From the NCBI GenBank assembly GCA_950063125.1, contig CATLZI010000154.1, forward strand, positions 1 to 5,503: a stretch of 5,503 bases of DNA, read 5' to 3'. How positions within the stretch are numbered: the first letter of the stretch is position 1; the number at the start of each line of letters is the position of its first letter. A program made the translations under genes and the position numbers. Below the pieces are notes generated by a model that did no database searches, had not been told where the DNA came from, and saw nothing but the letters and a program-made list of their open reading frames with translations. Source of the stretch: an uncultured Porticoccus sp. Its GTDB lineage: Bacteria; Pseudomonadota; Gammaproteobacteria; Pseudomonadales; Porticoccaceae. Shown one piece after another: positions 1 to 5,503 of this stretch.

Positions 1-378
1 TTTGTCCGGTGTGGCGATGGCATCACAGGCCTCTCGGGCAATCCTGGCACCCGCTTCGTTCAGCTCCCGGGCCAGCGACTCCATACCGTAGTCCGTCATG
101 GATAGGGTTGTGGAATTAAAAGTGTTGGTCTCGATAATATCCGCACCGGCTTCGAGATAGGCCTCGTGAAGCGCACGAATCACTCCGGGTTGTGTCAGTG
201 AGAGCAGGTCATTGTTGCCGGCTACATCCTGTGACCAGTCAGCGAAACGTTCACCCCGGTAATCGGACTCGGTAAAACGATGAGACTGGATCATGGTGCC
301 CATGCCGCCATCCAGAATAAGAATGCGTTGTGTTGCTGCCCGGTGAAGAGCGTCGATGCGAGTTTGCCGATTATTCAA
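1..378 (-). CDS. metH: Cobalamin-dependent methionine synthase MetH, N-terminal fragment (runs off left edge)
   Basis: Cytosolic MetH transfers a methyl group from 5-methyltetrahydrofolate to homocysteine through cobalamin, making methionine. The 126 codons here are the start of the homocysteine-binding barrel. They contain [10 protein letters not shown] (residues 22-31), RGERFADW (41-48), GNNDLL (54-59), [16 protein letters not shown] (76-91) and DYGMESL, which match E. coli MetH closely and without gaps. The zinc-ligand cysteines, folate, cobalamin and activation domains would lie outside the window. The start is taken as TTG at 378-376. The frame has no ATG or GTG between it and an upstream in-frame TAG, and the first internal ATG falls inside the conserved GGMGTM motif. 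A purine-rich GAGAAA lies a few bases upstream as a weak ribosome site. The gene is divergent from nfuA. Identity is very secure; the start is likely but not proven. Confidence 0.96.
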   Translation of the reverse strand, partial: MNNRQTRIDALHRAATQRILILDGGMGTMIQSHRFTESDYRGERFADWSQDVAGNNDLLSLTQPGVIRALHEAYLEAGADIIETNTFNSTTLSMTDYGMESLARELNEAGARIAREACDAIATPDK

Positions 379-417
379 GGTGTGTTTCTCTGTAACTGGG
401 GGTAAACAAGGGGCTGC

Positions 418-426
418 ATTCTAGCA
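418..426 (-). promoter_or_regulatory. Probable metH promoter, extended -10 element
   Basis: On the minus strand the sequence reads TGC-TAGAAT, an extended -10 (TGn plus a hexamer matching TATAAT at five of six positions). The start of transcription would fall near 411, giving a leader of about 33 bases before the TTG start codon of metH. No good -35 hexamer is present at 16-18 bases, which is acceptable for an extended -10 promoter. The short leader leaves no room for a riboswitch. Inferred from sequence only. Confidence 0.5.
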
Positions 427-506
427 GATTTATCCGTTGGTTCTCAGCTTGCCGACACCTGGTTCCGCCGGTGGGCTGTAAGCTGGGTAAAAAATACGGT
501 GTTTGA

Positions 507-535
507 TTGTCGCGTTCAAACAAGGCTGCTAGAAT
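507..535 (+). promoter_or_regulatory. Probable nfuA promoter (-35 TTGTCG, 17-bp spacer, extended -10 TGCTAGAAT)
   Basis: TTGTCG at 507-512 matches four of six bases of the sigma-70 -35 consensus. After exactly 17 bases comes TAGAAT at 530-535 (five of six), preceded by TG at 527-528, making an extended -10. Transcription would start near 541-543, about 35 bases before the nfuA ATG. The -10 and the start site are covered by the IscR-like dyad at 534-558, which suggests repression by blocking RNA polymerase. Confidence 0.7.
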
Positions 536-558
536 ACATGACTAAATTAGTCAGGTAT
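534..558. promoter_or_regulatory. IscR type 1-like operator in the nfuA promoter
   Basis: This 25-bp dyad has left arm ATACATGACTAA (534-545), a central A, and right arm TTAGTCAGGTAT (547-558). The arms are complementary at 11 of 12 positions. Against the published E. coli type 1 IscR consensus (ATASYYGACT, RWWWY, AGTCRRSTAT) only position 538 deviates. IscR carrying a [2Fe-2S] cluster binds type 1 sites, and in E. coli nfuA (formerly yhgI) is a known IscR target. The site overlaps the -10 and transcription start, so repression under Fe-S-replete conditions is the expected outcome. The IscR gene itself is not in this window. Confidence 0.85.
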
Positions 559-576
559 ATCTATCAGGTCATTCTT

Positions 577-1158
577 ATGCTGAGTATCACTATCACCGAA
601 TCCGCTGAACAGTATCTGGCGGGGCTGTTGGCCAAACAGGATTGCGAAGGCATCGGTATTCGTATGTTTGTCACCGATCCGGGCACACCGAAGGCAGAAA
701 CCTGTATAGCCTATTGTCGTCCAGGTGAAGAGCAGGAGAAGGATGAGGTGATGGAACTGGACAGTTTCAGGGCGTACTTTGACCACCGTAGTCTGCCGTT
801 TCTTGAAGACGCGAAGGTGGATTATGCCGATGAGAAGTTTGGTGGGCAGTTGACCATCAGAGCCCCTAATTCGCGTATGCCCAGGGTCAGCGACGACAGC
901 CCACTAGAAGACCGAATTAACTACCTGCTTTACAATGAAATCAATCCCGGGCTGGCAGCCCATGGTGGCGTCATCAGCCTTGAAGAAATTGTAGATAATG
1001 TGGCCGTACTGCGTTTCGGTGGGGGCTGCCAGGGCTGTGGTATGGCCGATGTGACCCTCAAGGAGGGTGTAGAGAAGACGATGCTTGAAAAAATACCTGA
1101 GCTTAAGGGCATCAGGGATGTCACGGACCACTCTGATCGGAGCCAGGCTTATATCTAG
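577..1158 (+). CDS. nfuA: Fe-S cluster carrier/biogenesis protein NfuA
   Basis: NfuA is a cytosolic Fe-S carrier that receives clusters from the Isc/Suf scaffolds and delivers or repairs [4Fe-4S] clusters in client enzymes, especially under iron or oxidative stress. The 193-residue product matches E. coli NfuA (191) throughout. Residues 1 to about 95 form the degenerate A-type (IscA/HesB-like) domain with the [11 protein letters not shown] segment. Residues 110-193 form the NifU-type domain with [10 protein letters not shown] (122-131) and [10 protein letters not shown] (147-156), whose C151 and C154 are the cluster ligands in the dimer. The ATG at 577 is chosen because the protein then begins like the E. 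coli one, an AGG ribosome site sits at 566-568, and the predicted transcript starts near 541. A longer reading frame from a GTG at 499 begins upstream of the promoter. Regulation by IscR is predicted. No clear terminator follows, so read-through into the TetR gene is possible. Confidence 0.97.
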   Translation: MLSITITESAEQYLAGLLAKQDCEGIGIRMFVTDPGTPKAETCIAYCRPGEEQEKDEVMELDSFRAYFDHRSLPFLEDAKVDYADEKFGGQLTIRAPNSRMPRVSDDSPLEDRINYLLYNEINPGLAAHGGVISLEEIVDNVAVLRFGGGCQGCGMADVTLKEGVEKTMLEKIPELKGIRDVTDHSDRSQAYI

Positions 1159-1179
1159 AGCCGCACCTCAAGCACTTTT

Positions 1180-1196
1180 TATATATACTGATACTG
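1180..1196 (+). promoter_or_regulatory. Weak candidate promoter region for the TetR gene
   Basis: An AT-rich run (TATATATACT) is followed by a tandem hexamer ATACTG-ATACTG at 1185-1196. TATACT (1184-1189) or GATACT (1190-1195) could serve as a -10 element, but neither has a recognisable -35 at the right distance. A TTGAAA at 1202-1207 looks like a -35 but lacks a matching -10 downstream. The TetR gene may instead depend on read-through from nfuA. Confidence 0.25.
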
Positions 1197-1218
1197 CGAA
1201 CTTGAAATAATAATCCAG

Positions 1219-1245
1219 CTGACTTTCAGTAAGTGGGTCAGTAAG
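1219..1245. repeat. Short direct and inverted repeats in the TetR leader, possible autoregulatory operator
   Basis: TCAGTAAG occurs twice, at 1226-1233 and 1238-1245, spaced 12 bases start to start. The same stretch holds an inverted repeat CTGAC (1219-1223) and GTCAG (1237-1241), and a smaller one ACTT/AAGT (1222-1234). TetR-family proteins often bind dyads next to their own gene, and this lies against the ribosome site. The symmetry is imperfect, so the operator role is a guess. Confidence 0.3.
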
Positions 1246-1248
1246 GAG
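1243..1248 (+). promoter_or_regulatory. Ribosome binding site of the TetR gene
   Basis: AAGGAG lies six bases before the ATG at 1255. A second, out-of-frame ATG at 1251 is only two bases from this site and opens an eight-codon frame ending at 1277. The spacing therefore favours 1255 as the true start. Confidence 0.75.
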
Positions 1249-1254
1249 CAATGG

Positions 1255-1845
1255 ATGCCCAGGCTGCCAGAGTTTGATCGGGAAGAGGTCCTCGATAATG
1301 CGCTGTCTCTGTTTTGGTCGGATGGATATGAGGCCAGTTCCATCAGTAAACTTCTTAGTGTGATGAATCTCAATAGAGGTAGTCTCTACAGCGCCTTCGG
1401 TAGTAAGGCTGAATTATTCAGTACAGTGCTTGATCACTATATGGCCTATCTTCAGTGCCATTTATTCAGCTGCACACTGGTCAGTATCAAAGATCCCTGT
1501 GAGGCTATCACCTCTTTTTTTGACAAGGCATTTTTTGAACCTGAACAGAACCAGTTAGCCAATGGCTGTCTGTTTTTCAACGCGATCTCCGAGCTAAGCA
1601 ATAATAAACCTGAGCTGGCCGGGAAAGCCCGGGAATCAATCCACTGGATTCGTCAATTATTTTATACCCGGTTATTGGAGGCGAAGCAGTTGGGGAAGAT
1701 CGGTTCCGGGCAGGATATTGGAGGATTGGCCGATTACCTGATTGCCCTTGTGGCTGGTTTGCGGACTCTGTGTAAATCCGGTGCCAATACGGATGTATTA
1801 AGGCGTGTCATTGATGCCGGTCTGAGTACGGTTTTTACTAAGTAG
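1255..1845 (+). CDS. TetR/AcrR-family transcriptional regulator
   Basis: A 196-residue one-domain-plus-sensor repressor of usual TetR length. The N-terminal DNA-binding domain spans about residues 6-55: FDREEVLDNALSLFW (helix 1), GYEASSISKLLSVMNLNRGSLYSAFGSKAELF, with the turn and recognition helix around 36-48. The C-terminal ligand/dimer domain contains GCLFFNAISEL (104-114) and LVAGLRTLCKSGA (165-177), segments typical of the large subfamily that includes NemR- and AcuR-like repressors. The ligand is unknown. Five cysteines are present (68, 73, 82, 105, 173). C105 sits in the GCL motif where NemR has its redox-sensing cysteine. No efflux pump or oxidoreductase lies beside it, so its targets are probably elsewhere or it is an orphan. 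Hand-sampled GC is mid-40s percent, against about 60% in nfuA and aroF, hinting at different ancestry. Family assignment is firm; function is not. Confidence 0.9.
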   Translation: MPRLPEFDREEVLDNALSLFWSDGYEASSISKLLSVMNLNRGSLYSAFGSKAELFSTVLDHYMAYLQCHLFSCTLVSIKDPCEAITSFFDKAFFEPEQNQLANGCLFFNAISELSNNKPELAGKARESIHWIRQLFYTRLLEAKQLGKIGSGQDIGGLADYLIALVAGLRTLCKSGANTDVLRRVIDAGLSTVFTK

Positions 1846-1857
1846 ACAATTTAAAAT

Positions 1858-1893
1858 CATTAAAAAACAGGCTATTAAGCCTGTTTTTTAATG
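1858..1893. terminator. Bidirectional intrinsic terminator between tetR and aroF
   Basis: A perfect 15-bp inverted repeat: the left arm 1858-1872 ends in ACAGGC, the loop TATTAA is at 1873-1878, and the right arm 1879-1893 begins GCCTGT and continues into TTTTTT. The core CAGGC/GCCTG stem followed by six T on either strand allows termination in both directions. It lies 13 bases after the tetR stop and 14 bases after the aroF stop (minus strand), serving both convergent genes. Confidence 0.95.
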
Positions 1894-1906
1894 CTGAGTA
1901 GAGAAA

Positions 1907-2980
1907 TTACTTTGCTTGTCGGTCCGGTAAAACCGCCTTGAGCTTGTTGTGCATACCACGCAATGCTTCCTCTGTAGTGTCCCAGTCTATACAGGCATCG
2001 GTAATTGATACTCCGTATTCGAGATCATTCAGGTCGGCAGGTATTTTCTGGTTGCCTGATTTCAGGTTGCTCTCGATCATCAGACCGATAATCGATTGAT
2101 TCCCCTCCAGGATCTGATTGGTTACATTCTCCATGACCAGCGTCTGCAGGTCATGATTTTTGTTGGAGTTAGCGTGACTGCAATCCACCATGATATTTGG
2201 GGTAATACCTGACTTCCTGAGTTCCTGCTCTGCAAGGTTGACACTGACGGAATCATAATTCGGCTTCCCGTCACCTCCCCGCAGTACCACATGGGCGTAG
2301 GGATTACCTGCGGTGGTAACAATGGCCACTCTGCCTTCGGCGTTGATACCGAGAAAGCGGTGGGGGCTGGCAACGGATTTTAGTGCATTGATGGCGACAT
2401 TCAGGCTACCGTCAGTGCCGTTTTTGAAACCAACGGCGCACGACAGCCCGGAAGCCATCTCCCGGTGGGTTTGAGATTCAGTCGTTCTTGCGCCGATGGC
2501 AGACCAGGAGATCAGGTCCTGAATGTATTGTGGAGAAATAGGGTCGAGCGCTTCGGTCGCAGTAGGTAAACCCAGCTCAGCAATATCCAGTAAAAGCCTG
2601 CGCCCTACATGCAGCCCCTCGGATATCTTGAAGGAGTCATTCAGGTAGGGATCGTTGATAAGCCCTTTCCAGCCAGTGGTGGTGCGGGGTTTTTCAAAAT
2701 ACACACGCATGACAATAAACAGTGAATCACTGACCTCATCGGCCAGTTTCTTCAGTCGTGCCGCATAATCCAGCGCAGCTTTGGTGTCATGAATGGAGCA
2801 GGGCCCGACGACCACCAGGATTCGGTGATCCTGGTGGTTCAGGATATTCTGAATGACTTGGCGGCCCTCGGTCATCGTTTTACGGGCGGCATCGGACAGG
2901 GGCAATTCCTGTTTTAAATCTCTTGGCGTGACCAGCACATCCTGAGAGAGAATATTAATGTTATCAACGGCGTTGGTCAT
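1907..2980 (-). CDS. aroF: 3-deoxy-7-phosphoheptulonate (DAHP) synthase, class I, AroF-like (tyrosine-type)
   Basis: This enzyme condenses phosphoenolpyruvate with erythrose 4-phosphate to DAHP, the first step of the shikimate pathway in the cytosol. The 357-residue protein covers the full family length (E. coli AroF 356). Metal ligands are C61 in GPCSIHD, H269 in DCSHANS, E303 in MIESN and D328 in SITDAC. Substrate residues include R92 and K97 in MRVYFEKPR, R165 in GARTTES, K186 in GFKNGTDG and R234. All are intact. Over ALDPISPQY, SWSAIGARTTESQTHREMASGLS-type and HRFLGIN segments it is closer to E. coli AroF than to AroG or AroH. G211, where Phe-sensitive AroG has serine, supports tyrosine feedback. 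The ATG at 2980 has GAGAAG three bases upstream as ribosome site. It lies 129 bases after the helicase gene on the same strand and ends at a bidirectional terminator. Function is sure; the tyrosine specificity is inferred. Confidence 0.95.
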   Translation of the reverse strand: MTNAVDNINILSQDVLVTPRDLKQELPLSDAARKTMTEGRQVIQNILNHQDHRILVVVGPCSIHDTKAALDYAARLKKLADEVSDSLFIVMRVYFEKPRTTTGWKGLINDPYLNDSFKISEGLHVGRRLLLDIAELGLPTATEALDPISPQYIQDLISWSAIGARTTESQTHREMASGLSCAVGFKNGTDGSLNVAINALKSVASPHRFLGINAEGRVAIVTTAGNPYAHVVLRGGDGKPNYDSVSVNLAEQELRKSGITPNIMVDCSHANSNKNHDLQTLVMENVTNQILEGNQSIIGLMIESNLKSGNQKIPADLNDLEYGVSITDACIDWDTTEEALRGMHNKLKAVLPDRQAK

Positions 2981-3017
2981 TGGCTTCTCGAATCGATAAG
3001 GGTTCAGTCAGCGAGCT

Positions 3018-3023
3018 ATTCTA
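3018..3023 (-). promoter_or_regulatory. Candidate aroF promoter -10 (TAGAAT)
   Basis: On the minus strand TAGAAT matches the -10 consensus at five of six positions and would start transcription about 30 bases before the aroF ATG. The best -35-like hexamer, GTGCCA, is 19 bases upstream, which is longer than ideal. I see no TyrR-box pair and no leader peptide with attenuator in the 129-base gap. The gap also has no convincing terminator for the upstream helicase gene, so some read-through is possible. Confidence 0.4.
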
Positions 3024-3109
3024 CATGAAACTCCGGGTGCTTTGGCACTCTACAGGCCTTGTGGAGGTGAAGATGGTGTCTCCGGGAGCGGCAAGTCACT
3101 GAAAAATAA

Positions 3110-5503
3110 TCAGGGAATGGTCTCTATTGCCTGCAGTAAAGGAAAATACAGCGCTTTCTGGATGGGTATGGTCGAGGGTTCCTCGAACAGTCGGGCGTAG
3201 CGTTGAAGTTGCTCCTGATATTGTGCTACTTGCTGTTTGAGAAACTGCTGGTCGGATTGACCGACTGACGGAGCGGCGGTTTTGTAATCGATTATCCAGC
3301 GGATACCCCTGTCGACAAAACTACGGTCGATGACAGCGGTTTTCGGCTCACCGTTCGGTGCCATGTAGCCAATAGCCAGTTCGGTGGCGCTATCCGGATG
3401 CCGATTGTCCAGAATCCACCTGGCTGTGGGATCGGTGAGGCAGTTTTCTACAGCCTGTGCCAATACCGCCAGTGGCGCTGTCGTGTCATGCAGTCCGAGC
3501 TGTCGTAACTGAATTTTCCAAAAAGGCATGCGTTGCTGGATGGTCGCTGTGGACCATTGGTCAACACCTTCAATAACTATCTGCTGCAGAATACGGTGTA
3601 AAACAGTACCGGTATGGCGAGCTTCCGGAGCCGTGTTGCCACTGCCCACCTCATTGGGCGCTACAGCTTCCTCCACCACGGTTGGCGAAGTCTGTGCAAC
3701 TCCGGTTGTTGGCGGTGTTCCCCAGTCAACCGGTAGGCGGCGCAGAGAGCTGAGCGCCGTTTCATGGGCGCGTACAGGTTTGTTTTCCTCGGGTGGGTAG
3801 TCGTGCCACTGAATCCACGTGGATCTGGTTTCAAAGTCGGTTTTCAGCGCTGGCCAAAGGCTATCCAGCAGGCTGCCGGCTGCTGGATTGTCACCAGACA
3901 TGGTGCAGAGCAGGTGTAGATGACCAATGGCGCGTGTGGTCGCAACATAAAGGATCCGTGCGGTTTCGAGTTTGATTTTCAGTTTTCGCTCGCGGTTCAG
4001 GAACTGATAAAGCGGATCATTCTGTTGGTCTGCCCGGAACAGTGGGCTGATGAGCAGTTGATTCTCCCCGTTGCTACTGGTGCGTTCCTGCCACAGTAGC
4101 AATTGCCTGTCTTCTCCCCGGGGTTTGCGGTTCAGGCCGGGTAGGATGACGGTATCAAACTCCAGTCCCTTGGCTTTGTGAATGGTCATCACATGGAGGG
4201 TACTGTCCGATCCGACATCGGCTTTGGCGTAGAGCGATTTAACTGCTTTTTCAAAGGTGGGCCAATGCTCGATACTTCCCGCAGACTCGTGTTTTTCCAG
4301 CAAGTCCAGATACTGGTCACAGTGTTGCTGATCTGTGATGGAGTTCAGTGCAACCGCGCCCCCTAGTGCGCGCCAGGTTCCCTCAATCCAGCAACGCAGG
4401 GGCAGCCGCTGGCGTTGTTGCCAGGCAGTCGTCAGTGTTTCCCCCACCCGTTGGAGGGTTTGTCGGCCGTCTGACGATAATCCCGGTATTGCTGTTATGC
4501 TCGACAGTTGCGCCAGCAATAGCGGAAAACGCTCCCGAGCTGTTTCAGGATAGTCCTCAACGGGTTCCGCCACGCTGATCGCCAGGAGATCTGCCATGTC
4601 CAGCCCGCACCAGGGTGCCCTGAGCACAGCCAGCCAGGCAATCCGGTCAGCAGGTGACAGGAGTGCGCGGGTCAGGGACATCAGGTCGACCACGGGCATG
4701 CGGTTGCCGAGTGGATCAATATCGGTTGCCTGCCAGTGGTGTCCTGCCTCACGGAGTGCCGCGAGAATGTCGGGCAGCTGGGTCCGGGTGCGGACCAGTA
4801 TGGCGATCGAACCCTGTGGATTACGTTTTTTGGCGGCATTGACCAGTGCCACTACCCGCGATGCTTCAGCGCTGTTGTCAGGCGCATTGATGAAGGCATC
4901 CAGAGTGACCGGCTGCTCCGGTAGAGCACCATGAAAAGCAGTGGCGGGGCTGTAACTGACGGCGCCGCGACCTATCTCGTCACGTGCCGGAAAAATATGG
5001 GGAAAGGCGTCGTTCACCCAGTGGATGAGATTTTCCTGGGAGCGAAAGTTGACCTGTAAATCCAGTGCTTCGAGTTGCAGTTGGCCGATGGGCAGTGTTC
5101 GAGCCTCCAGGAACAAACCCACATTGGCGTTGCGGAAACTGTACAGCGATTGCATGGCATCGCCGACGATAAACAGCGTGCGGCCATCATCCTGCTCCCA
5201 GCCTGCGATAAGGCGGCGCAAAATATCAAACTGTACCGATGAGGTATCCTGAAATTCATCGGTGAGAATATGTTTGATCTGATAGTCCAGCCGCAGTGCC
5301 AGATCGGTTGGTTCATCTTCGGGACCCAATGCGCGGAGGGCGGCCAGGGTGATTTCGGTAAAATCGCACACCCGGTGCTGCTGGAAATGCAGGCTCAGCG
5401 CCGCCGCCAGGGTGGGGAGTAAATAGGTCAGTGCATTGAGTGCCAGCCACTGATTTTCTTCATAGTGGGGCGCGGGCAGTGCTCGAATATCTTCCAACAG
5501 GTC
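3110..5503 (-). CDS. RecB/AddA-type UvrD-family helicase-nuclease, C-terminal two thirds (N-terminus beyond right edge)
   Basis: A superfamily 1A DNA helicase fused to a C-terminal PD-(D/E)XK nuclease, as in RecB and AddA, which unwind and resect double-strand ends for recombination. The frame is open to the right edge (797 residues seen). The Walker A region must lie outside, and the full protein would probably be near 1100-1200 residues. Visible helicase motifs, numbered from the edge: DEFQDT (82-87, motif II), VGDAMQSLYSFRNA (113-126, III), VNFRS (151-155, IV), TIHKAKGLEFDTVILPGL (440-457, V) and ARILYVATTRA (515-525, VI). A Pro/Thr/Ala-rich linker (about 590-627) joins the nuclease domain: GTVLHRIL (H636), VIDR (D726), IIDYKT (D739, K741) and a QYQEQLQRYA tail. 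All catalytic residues are present. The neighbour outside the window should show whether an AddB-like partner exists. RecB proper is less likely because the motif III wording differs from E. coli RecB. UvrD/Rep is excluded by the nuclease domain. Confidence 0.9.
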   Translation of the reverse strand, partial: DLLEDIRALPAPHYEENQWLALNALTYLLPTLAAALSLHFQQHRVCDFTEITLAALRALGPEDEPTDLALRLDYQIKHILTDEFQDTSSVQFDILRRLIAGWEQDDGRTLFIVGDAMQSLYSFRNANVGLFLEARTLPIGQLQLEALDLQVNFRSQENLIHWVNDAFPHIFPARDEIGRGAVSYSPATAFHGALPEQPVTLDAFINAPDNSAEASRVVALVNAAKKRNPQGSIAILVRTRTQLPDILAALREAGHHWQATDIDPLGNRMPVVDLMSLTRALLSPADRIAWLAVLRAPWCGLDMADLLAISVAEPVEDYPETARERFPLLLAQLSSITAIPGLSSDGRQTLQRVGETLTTAWQQRQRLPLRCWIEGTWRALGGAVALNSITDQQHCDQYLDLLEKHESAGSIEHWPTFEKAVKSLYAKADVGSDSTLHVMTIHKAKGLEFDTVILPGLNRKPRGEDRQLLLWQERTSSNGENQLLISPLFRADQQNDPLYQFLNRERKLKIKLETARILYVATTRAIGHLHLLCTMSGDNPAAGSLLDSLWPALKTDFETRSTWIQWHDYPPEENKPVRAHETALSSLRRLPVDWGTPPTTGVAQTSPTVVEEAVAPNEVGSGNTAPEARHTGTVLHRILQQIVIEGVDQWSTATIQQRMPFWKIQLRQLGLHDTTAPLAVLAQAVENCLTDPTARWILDNRHPDSATELAIGYMAPNGEPKTAVIDRSFVDRGIRWIIDYKTAAPSVGQSDQQFLKQQVAQYQEQLQRYARLFEEPSTIPIQKALYFPLLQAIETIP

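Noticed and set aside
379..417. SAH or cobalamin riboswitch in the metH leader
   Set aside because: The leader from the predicted start is only about 33 bases, too short for a known aptamer, and no characteristic conserved core is visible.
499..576. N-terminal extension of NfuA by 26 residues from a GTG at 499
   Set aside because: It begins upstream of the predicted -35/-10 and runs through the IscR-like operator, the extension has no counterpart in E. coli NfuA, and a ribosome site fits the ATG at 577.
547..1131. Minus-strand open frames opposite nfuA
   Set aside because: They are antisense to a well-identified conserved gene and have no recognisable domains.
1251..1277. ATG at 1251 opening an eight-codon frame that overlaps the TetR start
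   Set aside because: It is only two bases from the ribosome site, encodes nothing recognisable and is most likely chance.
3063..3083. GGAG/CTCC hairpin as a terminator for the helicase gene
   Set aside because: Only four base pairs with a 13-base loop and no following T-run.
2981..3109. TyrR box or leader-peptide attenuator upstream of aroF
   Set aside because: No TGTAAA-N6-TTTACA-like sequence and no short frame rich in aromatic codons followed by alternative hairpins.
3528..4934. Several plus-strand open frames of 60-112 codons opposite the helicase gene
   Set aside because: They lie wholly antisense to an intact gene with clear motifs, are rich in Arg/Ser/Cys/Trp as expected for shadow frames, and resemble no known family.
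5495..5497. TTG at 5497 as the start of the helicase protein
   Set aside because: The frame continues open to the window edge, and the helicase lacks its Walker A region, which must lie further upstream; this is an internal leucine codon.

Overview
The window is a stretch of ordinary gammaproteobacterial chromosome. Evidence for this is an NfuA with a degenerate A-type N-terminal domain, an E. coli-like MetH N-terminus, a class I AroF-type DAHP synthase, and a near-consensus IscR type 1 site in the nfuA promoter. The metH/nfuA neighbourhood also resembles pseudomonads and relatives, so a marine or soil member of the Pseudomonadales/Cellvibrionales/Alteromonadales range is plausible, but the genus cannot be fixed from sequence reading alone.

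Layout, left to right. Positions 1-378 (minus) hold the first 126 codons of metH, cobalamin-dependent methionine synthase, running off the left edge. Positions 379-576 are a divergent control region with back-to-back promoters for metH and nfuA. The nfuA promoter carries a 25-bp IscR-like dyad over its -10 and start site. Positions 577-1158 (plus) are nfuA (Fe-S carrier), followed after 96 bases by 1255-1845 (plus), a TetR-family repressor of lower GC content. A strong bidirectional hairpin terminator (1858-1893) separates this from the convergent aroF-type DAHP synthase gene (1907-2980, minus). Upstream of aroF, 3110-5503 (minus) encodes the C-terminal two thirds of a RecB/AddA-type UvrD helicase-nuclease whose N-terminus lies beyond the right edge.

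Functionally these are mostly independent housekeeping genes: methionine/one-carbon metabolism, Fe-S cluster repair, entry to aromatic amino acid synthesis, and double-strand-break processing. The clearest regulatory story is Fe-S feedback on nfuA through IscR, possibly extending by read-through to the TetR gene. I see no mobile element, CRISPR array, tRNA, rRNA or riboswitch, and no clear new system. The least explained items are the orphan, cysteine-containing TetR regulator and the identity and partner of the helicase-nuclease.
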